From Larkinella bovis (GTDB taxonomy: Bacteria > Bacteroidota > Bacteroidia > Cytophagales > Spirosomataceae): a DNA stretch of 64,000 nucleotides. Position 1 is the stretch's first letter. Every line of letters begins with the position of its first letter. Positions 17,106 to 24,342 of the stretch are shown in pieces. Below the pieces are notes generated by a model. The model was not told the DNA's origin. It did no database searches and worked only from the letters and a program-made list of their open reading frames with translations. A program made the translations under genes and the position numbers. The DNA is taken from the NCBI RefSeq assembly GCF_042655385.1, contig NZ_JBHSMA010000002.1, positions 744,001 through 808,000 of the forward strand, read 5' to 3'.

Positions 17106-17893
17106 ATAGTCTGATTATTATTAAGATAGGCGGGAATGTTATCGATAATCCTGACGTGCTGAAACAGTTTCTGACGGCATTTCGCGGCATTCCGGGCCAT
17201 AAAATTCTGATTCACGGGGGCGGGAAAATTGCCACGCAGGTAGCCGAGAAACTGAGTATCCCGACCACGATGGTGGAGGGGCGTCGGATTACTGATCAAC
17301 CGATGCTCGACGTGGTGACGATGGTGTACGGCGGTTTGGTCAACAAACAGATTGTGGCGCAGTTACAGGCTATTGGCGTCGATGCCATCGGTCTGACCGG
17401 GGCGGATGCCAATACGGTGCGCTCCAGAAAACGGGCGGTGGGTGCTATCGATTACGGGTTTGTCGGCGATATCGAAGAAGTGAATTCGGGCCAGATCCAG
17501 TACTTCATTCGGCAGAACCTCGTGCCGGTTTTTGCCCCGCTGACGTATGAAAGGTCCGGTAATCTGCTGAATACCAATGCCGATACGATGGCATCCGCCA
17601 TTGCGGTCGATACGGCGATCCGGAACGAGGTGACGCTGGTGTATTGCTTCGAGAAGAAGGGAGTGCTGTCGGACCCGGAGAATGACGATAGCGTGATTTC
17701 TGCATTAACCCCCGAAACGTACGCCGATTATAAAAACAAAGGCGTCATCAACAAAGGCATGATTCCCAAATTGGACAACGCGTTCCGGGCGCTGGAAAAA
17801 GGCGTGAAAAAGGTGATCATCTGCCATGCCAACCAGGTGGCCGAAGCGGTCAGTGGGAGTGGCGTCGGAACGGTTTTGCAGTCAACCGTTTAA
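17102..17893 (+). CDS. argB: Acetylglutamate kinase
   Basis: 263 residues from the ATG at 17102, which overlaps the argF' stop. Amino-acid-kinase fold: IIIKIGGNVID at the N-terminus, IHGGGKIATQVAEKL for nucleotide binding and the N-acylglutamate contact region in the middle. It phosphorylates N-acyl-glutamate, the second step of arginine synthesis. Full length for the family (~255-300). A longer frame starting at 17060 extends into argF' and is rejected. Confidence 0.92.
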   Translation: MNSLIIIKIGGNVIDNPDVLKQFLTAFRGIPGHKILIHGGGKIATQVAEKLSIPTTMVEGRRITDQPMLDVVTMVYGGLVNKQIVAQLQAIGVDAIGLTGADANTVRSRKRAVGAIDYGFVGDIEEVNSGQIQYFIRQNLVPVFAPLTYERSGNLLNTNADTMASAIAVDTAIRNEVTLVYCFEKKGVLSDPENDDSVISALTPETYADYKNKGVINKGMIPKLDNAFRALEKGVKKVIICHANQVAEAVSGSGVGTVLQSTV

Positions 17894-17903
17894 GCCGTTC
17901 CGC

Positions 17904-18452
17904 TTAACCGCCAATAACCCGGCGGATGCCGACATACCGCCGTTGGTAATAGCTGGCGTGCAGCCAGTCGTACCGCACCCCGCCGTTCCAGGCTGAGTGG
18001 ATGAACTTGATGCGATCCCCCACGATTTCGACGATCATACCCACGTGGCCGATCTGGTGGCTGCGCGAGCTATGACCTTTGAAGAAAATCAGATCGCCGG
18101 GCCGGGCCACTTCCTGCTCTACTTCAACGCCGACATTGCCTTGCGCTGCGCTGGAATGCGGTAATGTAATGCCAAATTTACTGAAGCAAAACCGGGTGAA
18201 ACCGGAACAATCAAAGCCTTTGGGAGAAGAGCCGCCGGAACGGTAGCGCGAAGAAAGGTACTTTTTGGCGTAACCGAGAACGTCGTGGACCAGTGGAATC
18301 CGGTCGTAAAAAGCCGTTCCGGTTTGGGTCGAATCGGCGACAGCAGGTTGGTTGGCCGATGGTTTCTTAATGACTTTTTTTAGCGGGCGATGGGCTTGAG
18401 CAATGCCAAACGAGACAACGCAAAGCGCCGTCAGGAGCACTTTTCTAATCAT
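17904..18452 (-). CDS. Secreted NlpC/P60 cell-wall peptidase
   Basis: 182 residues with a cleavable signal peptide (residues 1-20, VVSFGIAQA). A basic Pro-rich linker leads to the C40/NlpC domain: catalytic Cys82 in FDCSGFTRF, His136 in IGHVGM and a third polar residue (His152) in FIHSAW. These enzymes cut peptide stems of peptidoglycan between D-gamma-Glu and diaminopimelate. It is convergent with argB (10 bp between stops) and is the last backbone gene before the mobile element at 18541. Confidence 0.88.
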   Translation of the reverse strand: MIRKVLLTALCVVSFGIAQAHRPLKKVIKKPSANQPAVADSTQTGTAFYDRIPLVHDVLGYAKKYLSSRYRSGGSSPKGFDCSGFTRFCFSKFGITLPHSSAAQGNVGVEVEQEVARPGDLIFFKGHSSRSHQIGHVGMIVEIVGDRIKFIHSAWNGGVRYDWLHASYYQRRYVGIRRVIGG

Positions 18453-18532
18453 GAATTAGTAGGTCAAGTCAAGTTTCGATCTTTAAATATAGAACCGTTC
18501 GCTAAAAAGTCCAAACAATTTATTGAATTTGT

Positions 18533-18540
18533 TAAAGTAG
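18533..18540. repeat. Left target-site duplication TAAAGTAG
   Basis: Identical to 23243-23250 at the other end of the element. Confidence 0.8.
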
Positions 18541-18567
18541 GGTAGTGTCTCAGTTTGAATTTATTTC

Positions 18568-18739
18568 TTAGGCTACGGTGCCAGCTTCAAATTTTAATTT
18601 TTTCTTGACTCTGATCTTCATTTTACTTATTTTCCAAATAACCTTGCCTTTTAGAAAGGCTATGAAAAATATAGGAAAATAAGATATGATAGAAGAAAGG
18701 AGGTGCTTGATGTAGGAAATATGAAGTACTACCCATTTT
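18568..18739. other. AT-rich gene-free stretch inside the element
   Basis: Strongly A/T-rich compared with the surrounding chromosome. No coding sequence, RNA or terminator recognised. It does not contain the missing 5' part of the truncated gene on the other side of the IS. Confidence 0.6.
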
Positions 18740-20470
18740 GGCTCTTACGCAATCTGTGTGTTATCATAGCGATAGAGAATCCGTTGGCGCAATAAATCCA
18801 GCTTGGCCCGCCCATACATCTGTCGCTTCAATAGTTTGAGCCGGGTCACCTGCCCCTCCGTTTGAGCGTTGCTCCACTCTGATGTTATAGCCGCTCGAAC
18901 TGCCTGATAGTCATATTCTATCTTTCGACCAAACTGCTGTAATAATTTGGAAGGACAATGTCGACAGCTTCTTAGCCAATCGTCCAGAAGATTCACACCC
19001 TGCTGTCGAATCATTCGGGTGAAGGTTTCCACTAATGAATAGACTTGAGCAATGATCGAATCTTGACAGATTCGTTTGATCGTCTGCTGGTCCGACTTGC
19101 CCAGCCAGGATGCAGATTTCACCATCAACTGTGCCAGCATTTTGGGCGAAGGAAGCGACATCGGATCTCTGATCAACGAAATGGATAACAACTCATCATC
19201 TTGCTCCTGACTTCGGCGTAGAAATAACCATCGGGTGGGCTGATTGTCCGAGCCTTGATAGCCTTGCTGGCAAATCTCCCGTCAGAGTTGCTGGGCATTG
19301 CAATATCCTTCCTGATACCTCTTTTCTAAATAATCCTGGAAGGGAGCCAGTCTACTTGAGCGTGCCGGATAACGGGCTCGGTCGGGAAATGATTCGGCTA
19401 ACGCAAAATGACGAATGGTTGATCGGGTGACTTTCAAAATTCGACTCATCTGGCGGATTGAGTAACCCATGGCCTGCAATCGTTTAATCTTTCGGTAAAG
19501 CAGCAGGCATTGTTTTCGACTGGCATCCTTAGCCGTTAGTTCATTTTGCGAGTAGATGTGTAAGTTGAAAGGAAGGCCTTTAATCCTAGGAGTCGCTGAA
19601 GGCCATTGAGGTGGCGACAAATTCCGTAGACGCTGATAACAGCCGGTCACTATTCTTTCCAAGAGGATGCGTAAATTTTGGATTAGGTGCCACCGATCGG
19701 CTACCTGTTGAGCATCCGGAGCCCCTTGCCGAGCGCCACGAGCGTATTCCGAGGAGCGGTCTCGGGCAATGATGGTTACACCTGGATGGTCTACCAACCA
19801 ATCGCGTAACCCTTCAGCGGTTCGACCTGCTAGCAGGTCGACTGGGCGATGAGTCTGTAAATCAACCGCAGCCGCGGACGGTCAGGATTGTGCCATAGGT
19901 TCAGCTTTCCGTATGGCCCAGTCATCAACACCTACTATACGAGTTGTTGAGGATGCCGGAGGTTGCCAGTGGCGAATCAAGCGTAGCAGTGTATCACGGC
20001 TGGTGGGCATGTGAAGTTGAGTTAGCAATTGACTACCGGCTTGCCAGCCTAGAGCCATGGCCACATGAAGCTGAGCAAGTGCTAAGCGGTTCGTTCGTCG
20101 AGCCTGTGGCTTCAACCAGGCAGGGTCAACCTGACTGAAAGTCCGTCGCCGACAAGCGGGATTTGCGCATCGGAAGCGTCGGACAAAAAGTTGGAGCTGG
20201 AGTTGAGCTTCACAACTGGGTAAATCCGCCACATCTCGGCGATAAAACCCATTGAAACACCTTGACTGCTGACCGCAGCAGGGGCAAGCTGCTTGAAGCA
20301 AAGTAGAATAAGCCACTAAGCGATAGCCATGGTCCGTCGGTTGACAGGCTGAAACCAGGAAGTCGGGTAAATGGAATGGCAAAGCAAACGAGTCCATAGG
20401 ATCGATCCAGTCATGATACAGACTGAATAACAATTAGGAAGCTCTGCTACACACAGATTGCGTAAGAGCC
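18740..20470 (-). mobile_element. ISL3-family insertion sequence, decayed
   Basis: 1731 bp bounded by perfect 21-bp inverted repeats (18740-18760 and 20450-20470) that begin GGCTCTTACGC, the typical ISL3 end GGCTCTT. The only gene is a broken transposase on the minus strand. No 8-bp target duplication is seen (CCCATTTT on the left, AGTACCGC on the right), which suggests an adjacent deletion after insertion. Confidence 0.85.
18745..20433 (-). pseudogene. ISL3-family transposase, broken by frameshifts and a stop
   Basis: Three fragments can be chained. 20433-19882 has the N-terminal zinc-finger region (CPCCGQQ..CF and CANPACRRRTF), DNA-binding HTH and the DDE start (IVGVDDWAIRK). 19801-19282 has the continuing catalytic core (ARDRSSEYARGAR..ADRWHLIQNL). 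19191-18745 has the C-terminal part with the late glutamate region (WSNAQTEGQVTRLKLLKRQMYG). Between fragments one and two, the frame shifts twice near 19800-19890 (after WAIRK, and again before VDLQTHRPVDLL). Between two and three there is an in-frame TGA at 19282, probably a mutated TGG. An intact copy would be about 550 residues. Not functional as it stands. Confidence 0.85.
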
Positions 20471-20836
20471 AGTACCGCCCCCAAAGGCTATAAAACCGAA
20501 TCAGGGTCCAATCCGGAACTGGCGGAATACGGTCTGGTGGAAAGCCATTCGGCATCTTACCCCGTCCGGACAAAACAGAACGTCCGGGATGCCGACGGGA
20601 CGGTGATCTTTGGTGATCCCGAATCAGGCGGAACCAGATTGACGATTGAAACCGCTCAACAGGTTGGAAAACCGCATTTGGTCAATCCGACCGCTTTTGA
20701 ACTGAAGGAGTGGCTGGTGAAATTCGAGATACGGGTTTTGAACGTGGCCGGGAGCCGGGGTAGTAAACTGCTAGCCAAACAAGCGGAAGGGATTCGGGAA
20801 ACGCTGCGGTTGGCATTATCGGAACACAGTCAATAG
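20471..20836 (+). pseudogene. Putative molybdenum carrier protein, 5' truncated
   Basis: An open frame runs directly out of the IS right end: PKGYKTESGSNPELAEYGL, then YPVRTKQNVRDADGTVIF, GGTRLTIETAQQVGKP and VLNVAGSRGS, ending at 20836. The spacing matches the putative molybdenum-carrier family (YpsA/LOG-like Rossmann fold). There, the N-terminal SGGQTGVDRAALD motif should precede PKG by about 40 residues; that part is missing. No matching 5' half was found left of the IS, so the loss involved a deletion. A GTG at 20537 could start a shorter product, but it would lack the nucleotide-binding N-terminus. Confidence 0.75.
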
Positions 20837-20949
20837 CCTTCCTTCCGTTATCAGGTTGAAATGAACTACTGACTTGTAATCAGTCATACGGGGCTGGTCT
20901 AGCCAAGGGCTCGATTAGGCGACAAAATTCCATGAGCTTTTCAACAAAC

Positions 20950-20957
20950 TATTTTTG
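20950..20957 (+). promoter_or_regulatory. Candidate -7 box for the SDR gene
   Basis: TATTTTTG matches TAnnTTTG, 70 bases upstream of the SDR ATG. No clear -33 box. Confidence 0.3.
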
Positions 20958-21026
20958 AGCTTTATAACAAAGTTGACTTCGTGATTCCGGGCGACCTTTG
21001 TTCCATAATTTCAAATCGGAAACACA

Positions 21027-21914
21027 ATGACAAAAATTTGGTTTATCACAGGCAGCTCCCGTGGATTGGGAAAAAGCCTTACAGAAGCAGTGCTCAAAAA
21101 TGGCGATCAGGTTGCTGCCACAGCACGTAACCCCAAACAATTAGACGACTTGGTGCAGCAATATCCGGATCAGTTGCACCCGATCCAGCTGGATGTGACC
21201 GTCAAAGAGCAGATCTATAAAGCCGTGGCGAACGCTATTGAGCATTTCGGAAGAATTGACGTTTTGGTTAATAATGCTGGTTTTGGCATTACCGGGGCAG
21301 CGGAAGCATTTACGGATCAGCAGGTCCGCAGCCAACTGGAAACAAATCTTTATGCTCCCATTGAAGTGACGCGCGCCGTTTTGCCGCACATGCGCAAGCA
21401 GCGCTCGGGTCATATTTTGCAGATCAGTTCAGTAGGCGGCCGCGTGGGTAGCGCTGGGCTCACCATCTACCAGGCTGCGAAATTCGGGCTGAGTGGGTTT
21501 AGTGAAGCGCTTTCCAAAGAAGTTGCGTCGTTTGGAATTAAAGTAACGTCTGTTGAGCCGGGTGGATTCCGGACAGACTGGGCGGGTTCTTCGATGAGTT
21601 TTGCACCCGAAATCGAAGGGTATGAACACACCATTGGCGGCATTACGAAGTTTCTGGAAAGCGGCGATTTTGTTCCGGTTGGTGATCCCGACAAAGCAGC
21701 CAAAGCCATGATCCAGCTTGTAAACCATCCCGAGCCCCCATTGCACCTCGTCTTGGGTAGTGAGGCCGTTGGCATTTTACAACAGGCAGATGCAAACAGG
21801 AAGGCTGAGCTTGAAAAGTGGATGCCTGTGAGCCTATCGACGGATCACGATGAAGCTGAAAACTTCTTTGAATCCCAGTTCGGCAAAGCCTACCGGGCAA
21901 TGAAAGGGATTTAA
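21027..21914 (+). CDS. Short-chain dehydrogenase/reductase (SDR)
   Basis: A 295-residue classical SDR with the cofactor loop TGSSRGLG (residues 9-16), NNAG (82-85), a serine around 134-135 and the active-site YxxxK as Tyr148-Lys152 (YQAAK). The arginine-containing segment after beta-2 (ARNPKQ) favours NADP(H). The extended C-terminus (~60 residues) fits the SDR subgroup often annotated as oxidoreductase with an AraC partner. It is intact inside a mobile element and is followed by its own terminator and a same-strand AraC gene. Substrate unknown. Confidence 0.88.
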   Translation: MTKIWFITGSSRGLGKSLTEAVLKNGDQVAATARNPKQLDDLVQQYPDQLHPIQLDVTVKEQIYKAVANAIEHFGRIDVLVNNAGFGITGAAEAFTDQQVRSQLETNLYAPIEVTRAVLPHMRKQRSGHILQISSVGGRVGSAGLTIYQAAKFGLSGFSEALSKEVASFGIKVTSVEPGGFRTDWAGSSMSFAPEIEGYEHTIGGITKFLESGDFVPVGDPDKAAKAMIQLVNHPEPPLHLVLGSEAVGILQQADANRKAELEKWMPVSLSTDHDEAENFFESQFGKAYRAMKGI

Positions 21915-21917
21915 ACC

Positions 21918-21966
21918 AAAACAGCCTTGCCGAACGAAATCATTCGGCAAGGCTGTTTTATTTTTT
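21918..21966 (+). terminator. Rho-independent terminator between SDR and AraC genes
   Basis: A 17-bp perfect stem (21918-21934 with 21943-21959; core CAGCCTTGCCGAA) around an 8-base loop, followed by a T-tract. Confidence 0.9.
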
Positions 21967-21980
21967 AAGTTAGCATTCAA

Positions 21981-22787
21981 ATGAGCCAGCCAACAGAAGA
22001 CCGCGGGTTATCACAGATCGCATATTCTTGCTACCATTCCCGCAGCCGGGAAGGCGAGCAGTTTGTGCCTGAGCACGTGCTTAGCTACCAGATCGCAGGC
22101 ACCCTTTTCCTCAATGACGGTGTTCGGGAATATGTTTGCAAACCAGGCGATTTCACGTTTTCCAAGCGAAATACGCTTGCCAAGTTTAACAAGCAACCGC
22201 CGGAAAATGGTGATTTCAAATCCATATCCATTTATCTGGACCAACAGACGCTGCGTAATTTCTGTATGGAGTTTGGTTATGAAGCGGCTTCACATCAAGC
22301 TGACAATGCGGTTGTAACATTAAAGCCTCACACTTTGCTGGCCAGTTACATTGATTCCTTGTTGCCTTATCAGGAATTTTCGCCACCCGGTAGTCAACAA
22401 TTGATGGCGCTAAAATTGAAGGAGGCTATCCTGATTTTGCTGCAGACCAACCCTGGCTTGAAACAGATCCTTTTCGATTTTAGTGAACCAGGCAAAATTG
22501 ACCTTGAAGGGTTCATGAACCAGAATTTCCATTTCAATGTGCAGCTGAAACGGTTTGCCTACTTAACCGGGCGAAGCCTGGCTACCTTCAAGCGTGATTT
22601 TGAAAAAATATTTCACCAATCACCCCGTCGCTGGCTATTGCACCGGAGGCTACAAGCCGCTCATTATCTGATCAAAGAGCAAGGGAAAGCGCCATCGGAA
22701 GTGTATCTAGAGACTGGTTTTGAAGACCTTTCTCACTTTTCCTACGCATTCAAAAAGCTTTATGGCGTCGCTCCTTCCCGACTTTGA
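21981..22787 (+). CDS. AraC-family transcriptional regulator
   Basis: 268 residues. The N-terminal half is a small cupin-like sensing domain (GTLFLNDGVREYVCKPGDFTF, residues ~35-60). The C-terminal ~100 residues form the double HTH of the AraC family (FNVQLKRFAYLTGRSLATFKRDFEKIFHQSPRRWLLHRRLQAA and a second helix pair in SEVYLETGFEDLSHFSYAFKKLYGVAPS). It lies 66 bp after the SDR gene on the same strand but beyond a terminator, so it likely has its own start, possibly at 21960-21980. The natural hypothesis is that it controls the SDR gene. Codon choice and GC are lower than in the backbone, in line with transfer. Confidence 0.9.
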   Translation: MSQPTEDRGLSQIAYSCYHSRSREGEQFVPEHVLSYQIAGTLFLNDGVREYVCKPGDFTFSKRNTLAKFNKQPPENGDFKSISIYLDQQTLRNFCMEFGYEAASHQADNAVVTLKPHTLLASYIDSLLPYQEFSPPGSQQLMALKLKEAILILLQTNPGLKQILFDFSEPGKIDLEGFMNQNFHFNVQLKRFAYLTGRSLATFKRDFEKIFHQSPRRWLLHRRLQAAHYLIKEQGKAPSEVYLETGFEDLSHFSYAFKKLYGVAPSRL

Positions 22788-22842
22788 TTATTTGCAAACA
22801 GTTTCAATAAAAGCAAGTAAACAGAGGTAACTTACAAAATAC

Positions 22843-22918
22843 TGAAGTAGTCAAGACTTAATCGTTGGTTTAAAGTTAGAAAACTTGTAAACTGTCAGAT
22901 TAAGTCTTGACTACTTCA
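22843..22918. repeat. 76-bp palindrome with perfect 21-bp arms
   Basis: The arms (22843-22863 and 22898-22918; core GTAGTCAAGACTTAATC) are perfect reverse complements. The 34-base loop itself holds a partial stem (TTTAAAGTT with AACTTGTAAA). It lies between the convergent AraC and small-protein genes inside the element. It could be a bidirectional terminator or a small MITE-like repeat. Confidence 0.75.
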
Positions 22919-22926
22919 AATAACGA

Positions 22927-23163
22927 CTAGTCCTCCTTCTTCCACCTTTTTTGTGCCGCCTTCTGAGCAATTTCTTTTCGCTGCTCAGGGGTTAGCTTTG
23001 ACGCGCGCGCCTTTCCTCCCTTAAGCCCTCCTAACCTTCCTAGCGCAACCGCAGCCGGATTTTTCGTATCTTCGGGGGTGTCGTTGTCGGCTTCTCCGGT
23101 CGCAATGTCAGCAATCAGCTTTGCTAGTTGATTGGTGTCTTTGGGTCTGTTTGTCTTTGCCAT
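22927..23163 (-). CDS. Small basic KGGKAR-type protein
   Basis: 78 residues. The N-terminus (RPKDTNQLAKLIADIATGEAD) is followed by a Gly/Lys-rich segment (ALGRLGGLKGGKARASKLTPEQRKEIAQKAAQKRW). Similar short proteins with this basic Gly-Gly-Lys motif are widespread in Bacteroidota, often annotated as histone-like or hypothetical. Nucleic-acid binding is suggested by charge only. It is the gene nearest the right end of the mobile element, transcribed toward the element interior. Confidence 0.75.
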   Translation of the reverse strand: MAKTNRPKDTNQLAKLIADIATGEADNDTPEDTKNPAAVALGRLGGLKGGKARASKLTPEQRKEIAQKAAQKRWKKED

Positions 23164-23242
23164 ACCACAAAAATAAAACCCTTCCTTGAACGGTCAAGCA
23201 TTTTCCAAAACAAGAAAATTCAAACTGAGTGTTTCCACTACC

Positions 23243-23250
23243 TAAAGTAG
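23243..23250. repeat. Right target-site duplication TAAAGTAG
   Basis: Identical to 18533-18540 and directly adjacent to the right terminal repeat of the element. Confidence 0.8.
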
Positions 23251-23387
23251 TAACAAATAAAAATAGGGGCGGTTTTTCGGGCCGTATGGCCCTTATGAGG
23301 CTTGTAAATACCTGATGGATAGGGTGTAATGGGTCCGGTTAGGGATTATATGATAAATAAAACATGGAGCCGTTTACTAACCTTTCG

Positions 23388-24317
23388 TTAGGGTTGCAGT
23401 TCGAGGAGAATAATCTGCGTCCACTGGTTTTTTCCGGTATTGTCATCGGTCATTAAAACCAGTGTTTTTTTGCCTTCCTGGTCTTCGGCCCAGGTCATGG
23501 CTTCGAGGTTGTCGGGCCGAAAACTGTTTCGATTCGAGAAATCGAAAGCCGGTTTATCATTCCGTTTAATGAGTTTTTTATTGGCGTCGTCGACCTGCGT
23601 TTCATAGAGTTTAGCCGTGACGGTTTTGGTCGTATTCTCGTAACAGCGTTCCAGCACCAAAAGCCGGGTTTCGTCGCCGGGAAGCGCAATAATTTCCGAA
23701 ATACCGCCGAGTGCCTCGCTGGGGCACACATTTCGGTCGATTTCGTAGCTGAATTCAGCGTCGAACACCACCGACCCACCGGTTTTTTTATACCGGTAAA
23801 AATGAATCAGTGAATTCGTCACGTGGGCTTCCTCGACCGAACCGGCTTCGGGAGCCACCCAGAGGTACTGATTCGTCAACGCCAGGGCTTCAACGCCTTT
23901 GTTCTTTTTGACGGGCACCGGATGCGGGAGTGGCACCCGTTCAAACGATTCACCGGTTTGGGGCATGGCGTGTTTGCGGTAGCCTACGTACGACTCCTCG
24001 TTATTTTCGACGGCAAAAAAATACGTATCCGACGCAGCATCGTACCGAATGGCTTCAACGGCAAGGCCTGTTCGAAAACTTGAATCGGCCTGACAAACCC
24101 AGTCGGACAATTGCCGGATGTTCCGAAACCGGTAGAATTCCCCCCGATCACCGGCCAGTTGCCATTCCTGCCGACCCGGAATGTATTCGATCCCGGAAAT
24201 ATTATGCAGATTTCGGCTACGGGGCAGCGTCAGGTAGTCTTTGAAGACGAACGATAGCGTTTGGCTTTGGGCTGAAAAAGCAAGAAGGAAACCAACAAGG
24301 CTGGTGAAAATCTTCAT
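23388..24317 (-). CDS. Secreted phytase-like/esterase-like protein
   Basis: 309 residues from the ATG at 24315-24317 (MKIFTSLVGFLLAFSAQSQ), giving a good signal peptide; a longer frame to 24377 would place it inside the upstream CHAT gene. The mature part looks like the esterase-like activity of phytase family: repeated propeller-type strands (NISGIEYIPGRQEWQLAGDRGEFYRF, VEAIRYDAASDTYFFAVENNEESYVG, NKGVEALALTNQYLWVAPE) and a C-terminal RPDNLEAMTW..LVLMTDDN. Reaction not fixed. It begins 25 bp after the CHAT stop and is probably the last gene of a three-gene operon. Confidence 0.8.
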   Translation of the reverse strand: MKIFTSLVGFLLAFSAQSQTLSFVFKDYLTLPRSRNLHNISGIEYIPGRQEWQLAGDRGEFYRFRNIRQLSDWVCQADSSFRTGLAVEAIRYDAASDTYFFAVENNEESYVGYRKHAMPQTGESFERVPLPHPVPVKKNKGVEALALTNQYLWVAPEAGSVEEAHVTNSLIHFYRYKKTGGSVVFDAEFSYEIDRNVCPSEALGGISEIIALPGDETRLLVLERCYENTTKTVTAKLYETQVDDANKKLIKRNDKPAFDFSNRNSFRPDNLEAMTWAEDQEGKKTLVLMTDDNTGKNQWTQIILLELQP

Positions 24318-24342
24318 GAAACGGAGGGTATGAGCCGCTAAA

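Larger units (their letters stand above)
18541..23242. mobile_element. 4.7-kb mobile element with terminal inverted repeats and 8-bp target duplication
   Basis: The left end reads GGTAGTGTCTCAGTTTGAAT from 18541. The right end, read inward on the minus strand from 23242, gives GGTAGTG, a five-base insertion, then (A)CTCAGTTTGAATTT. A perfect 8-bp direct repeat TAAAGTAG abuts both ends (18533-18540 and 23243-23250), the hallmark of transposition. Inside are an ISL3-type IS, a truncated gene, an SDR/AraC pair and a small basic protein. No second transposase was found that could belong to the outer ends, so it is now non-autonomous or was mobilised in trans. An 8-bp duplication fits IS1595, ISL3 or similar families; the exact family is inferred. 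Confidence 0.8.

Noticed and set aside
18732..20478. Target duplication for the ISL3 copy
   Set aside because: The 8 bases on either side (CCCATTTT and AGTACCGC) do not match.
20837..20940. Possible tRNA-like fold in the spacer before the SDR gene
   Set aside because: No acceptor stem or T-loop could be paired.
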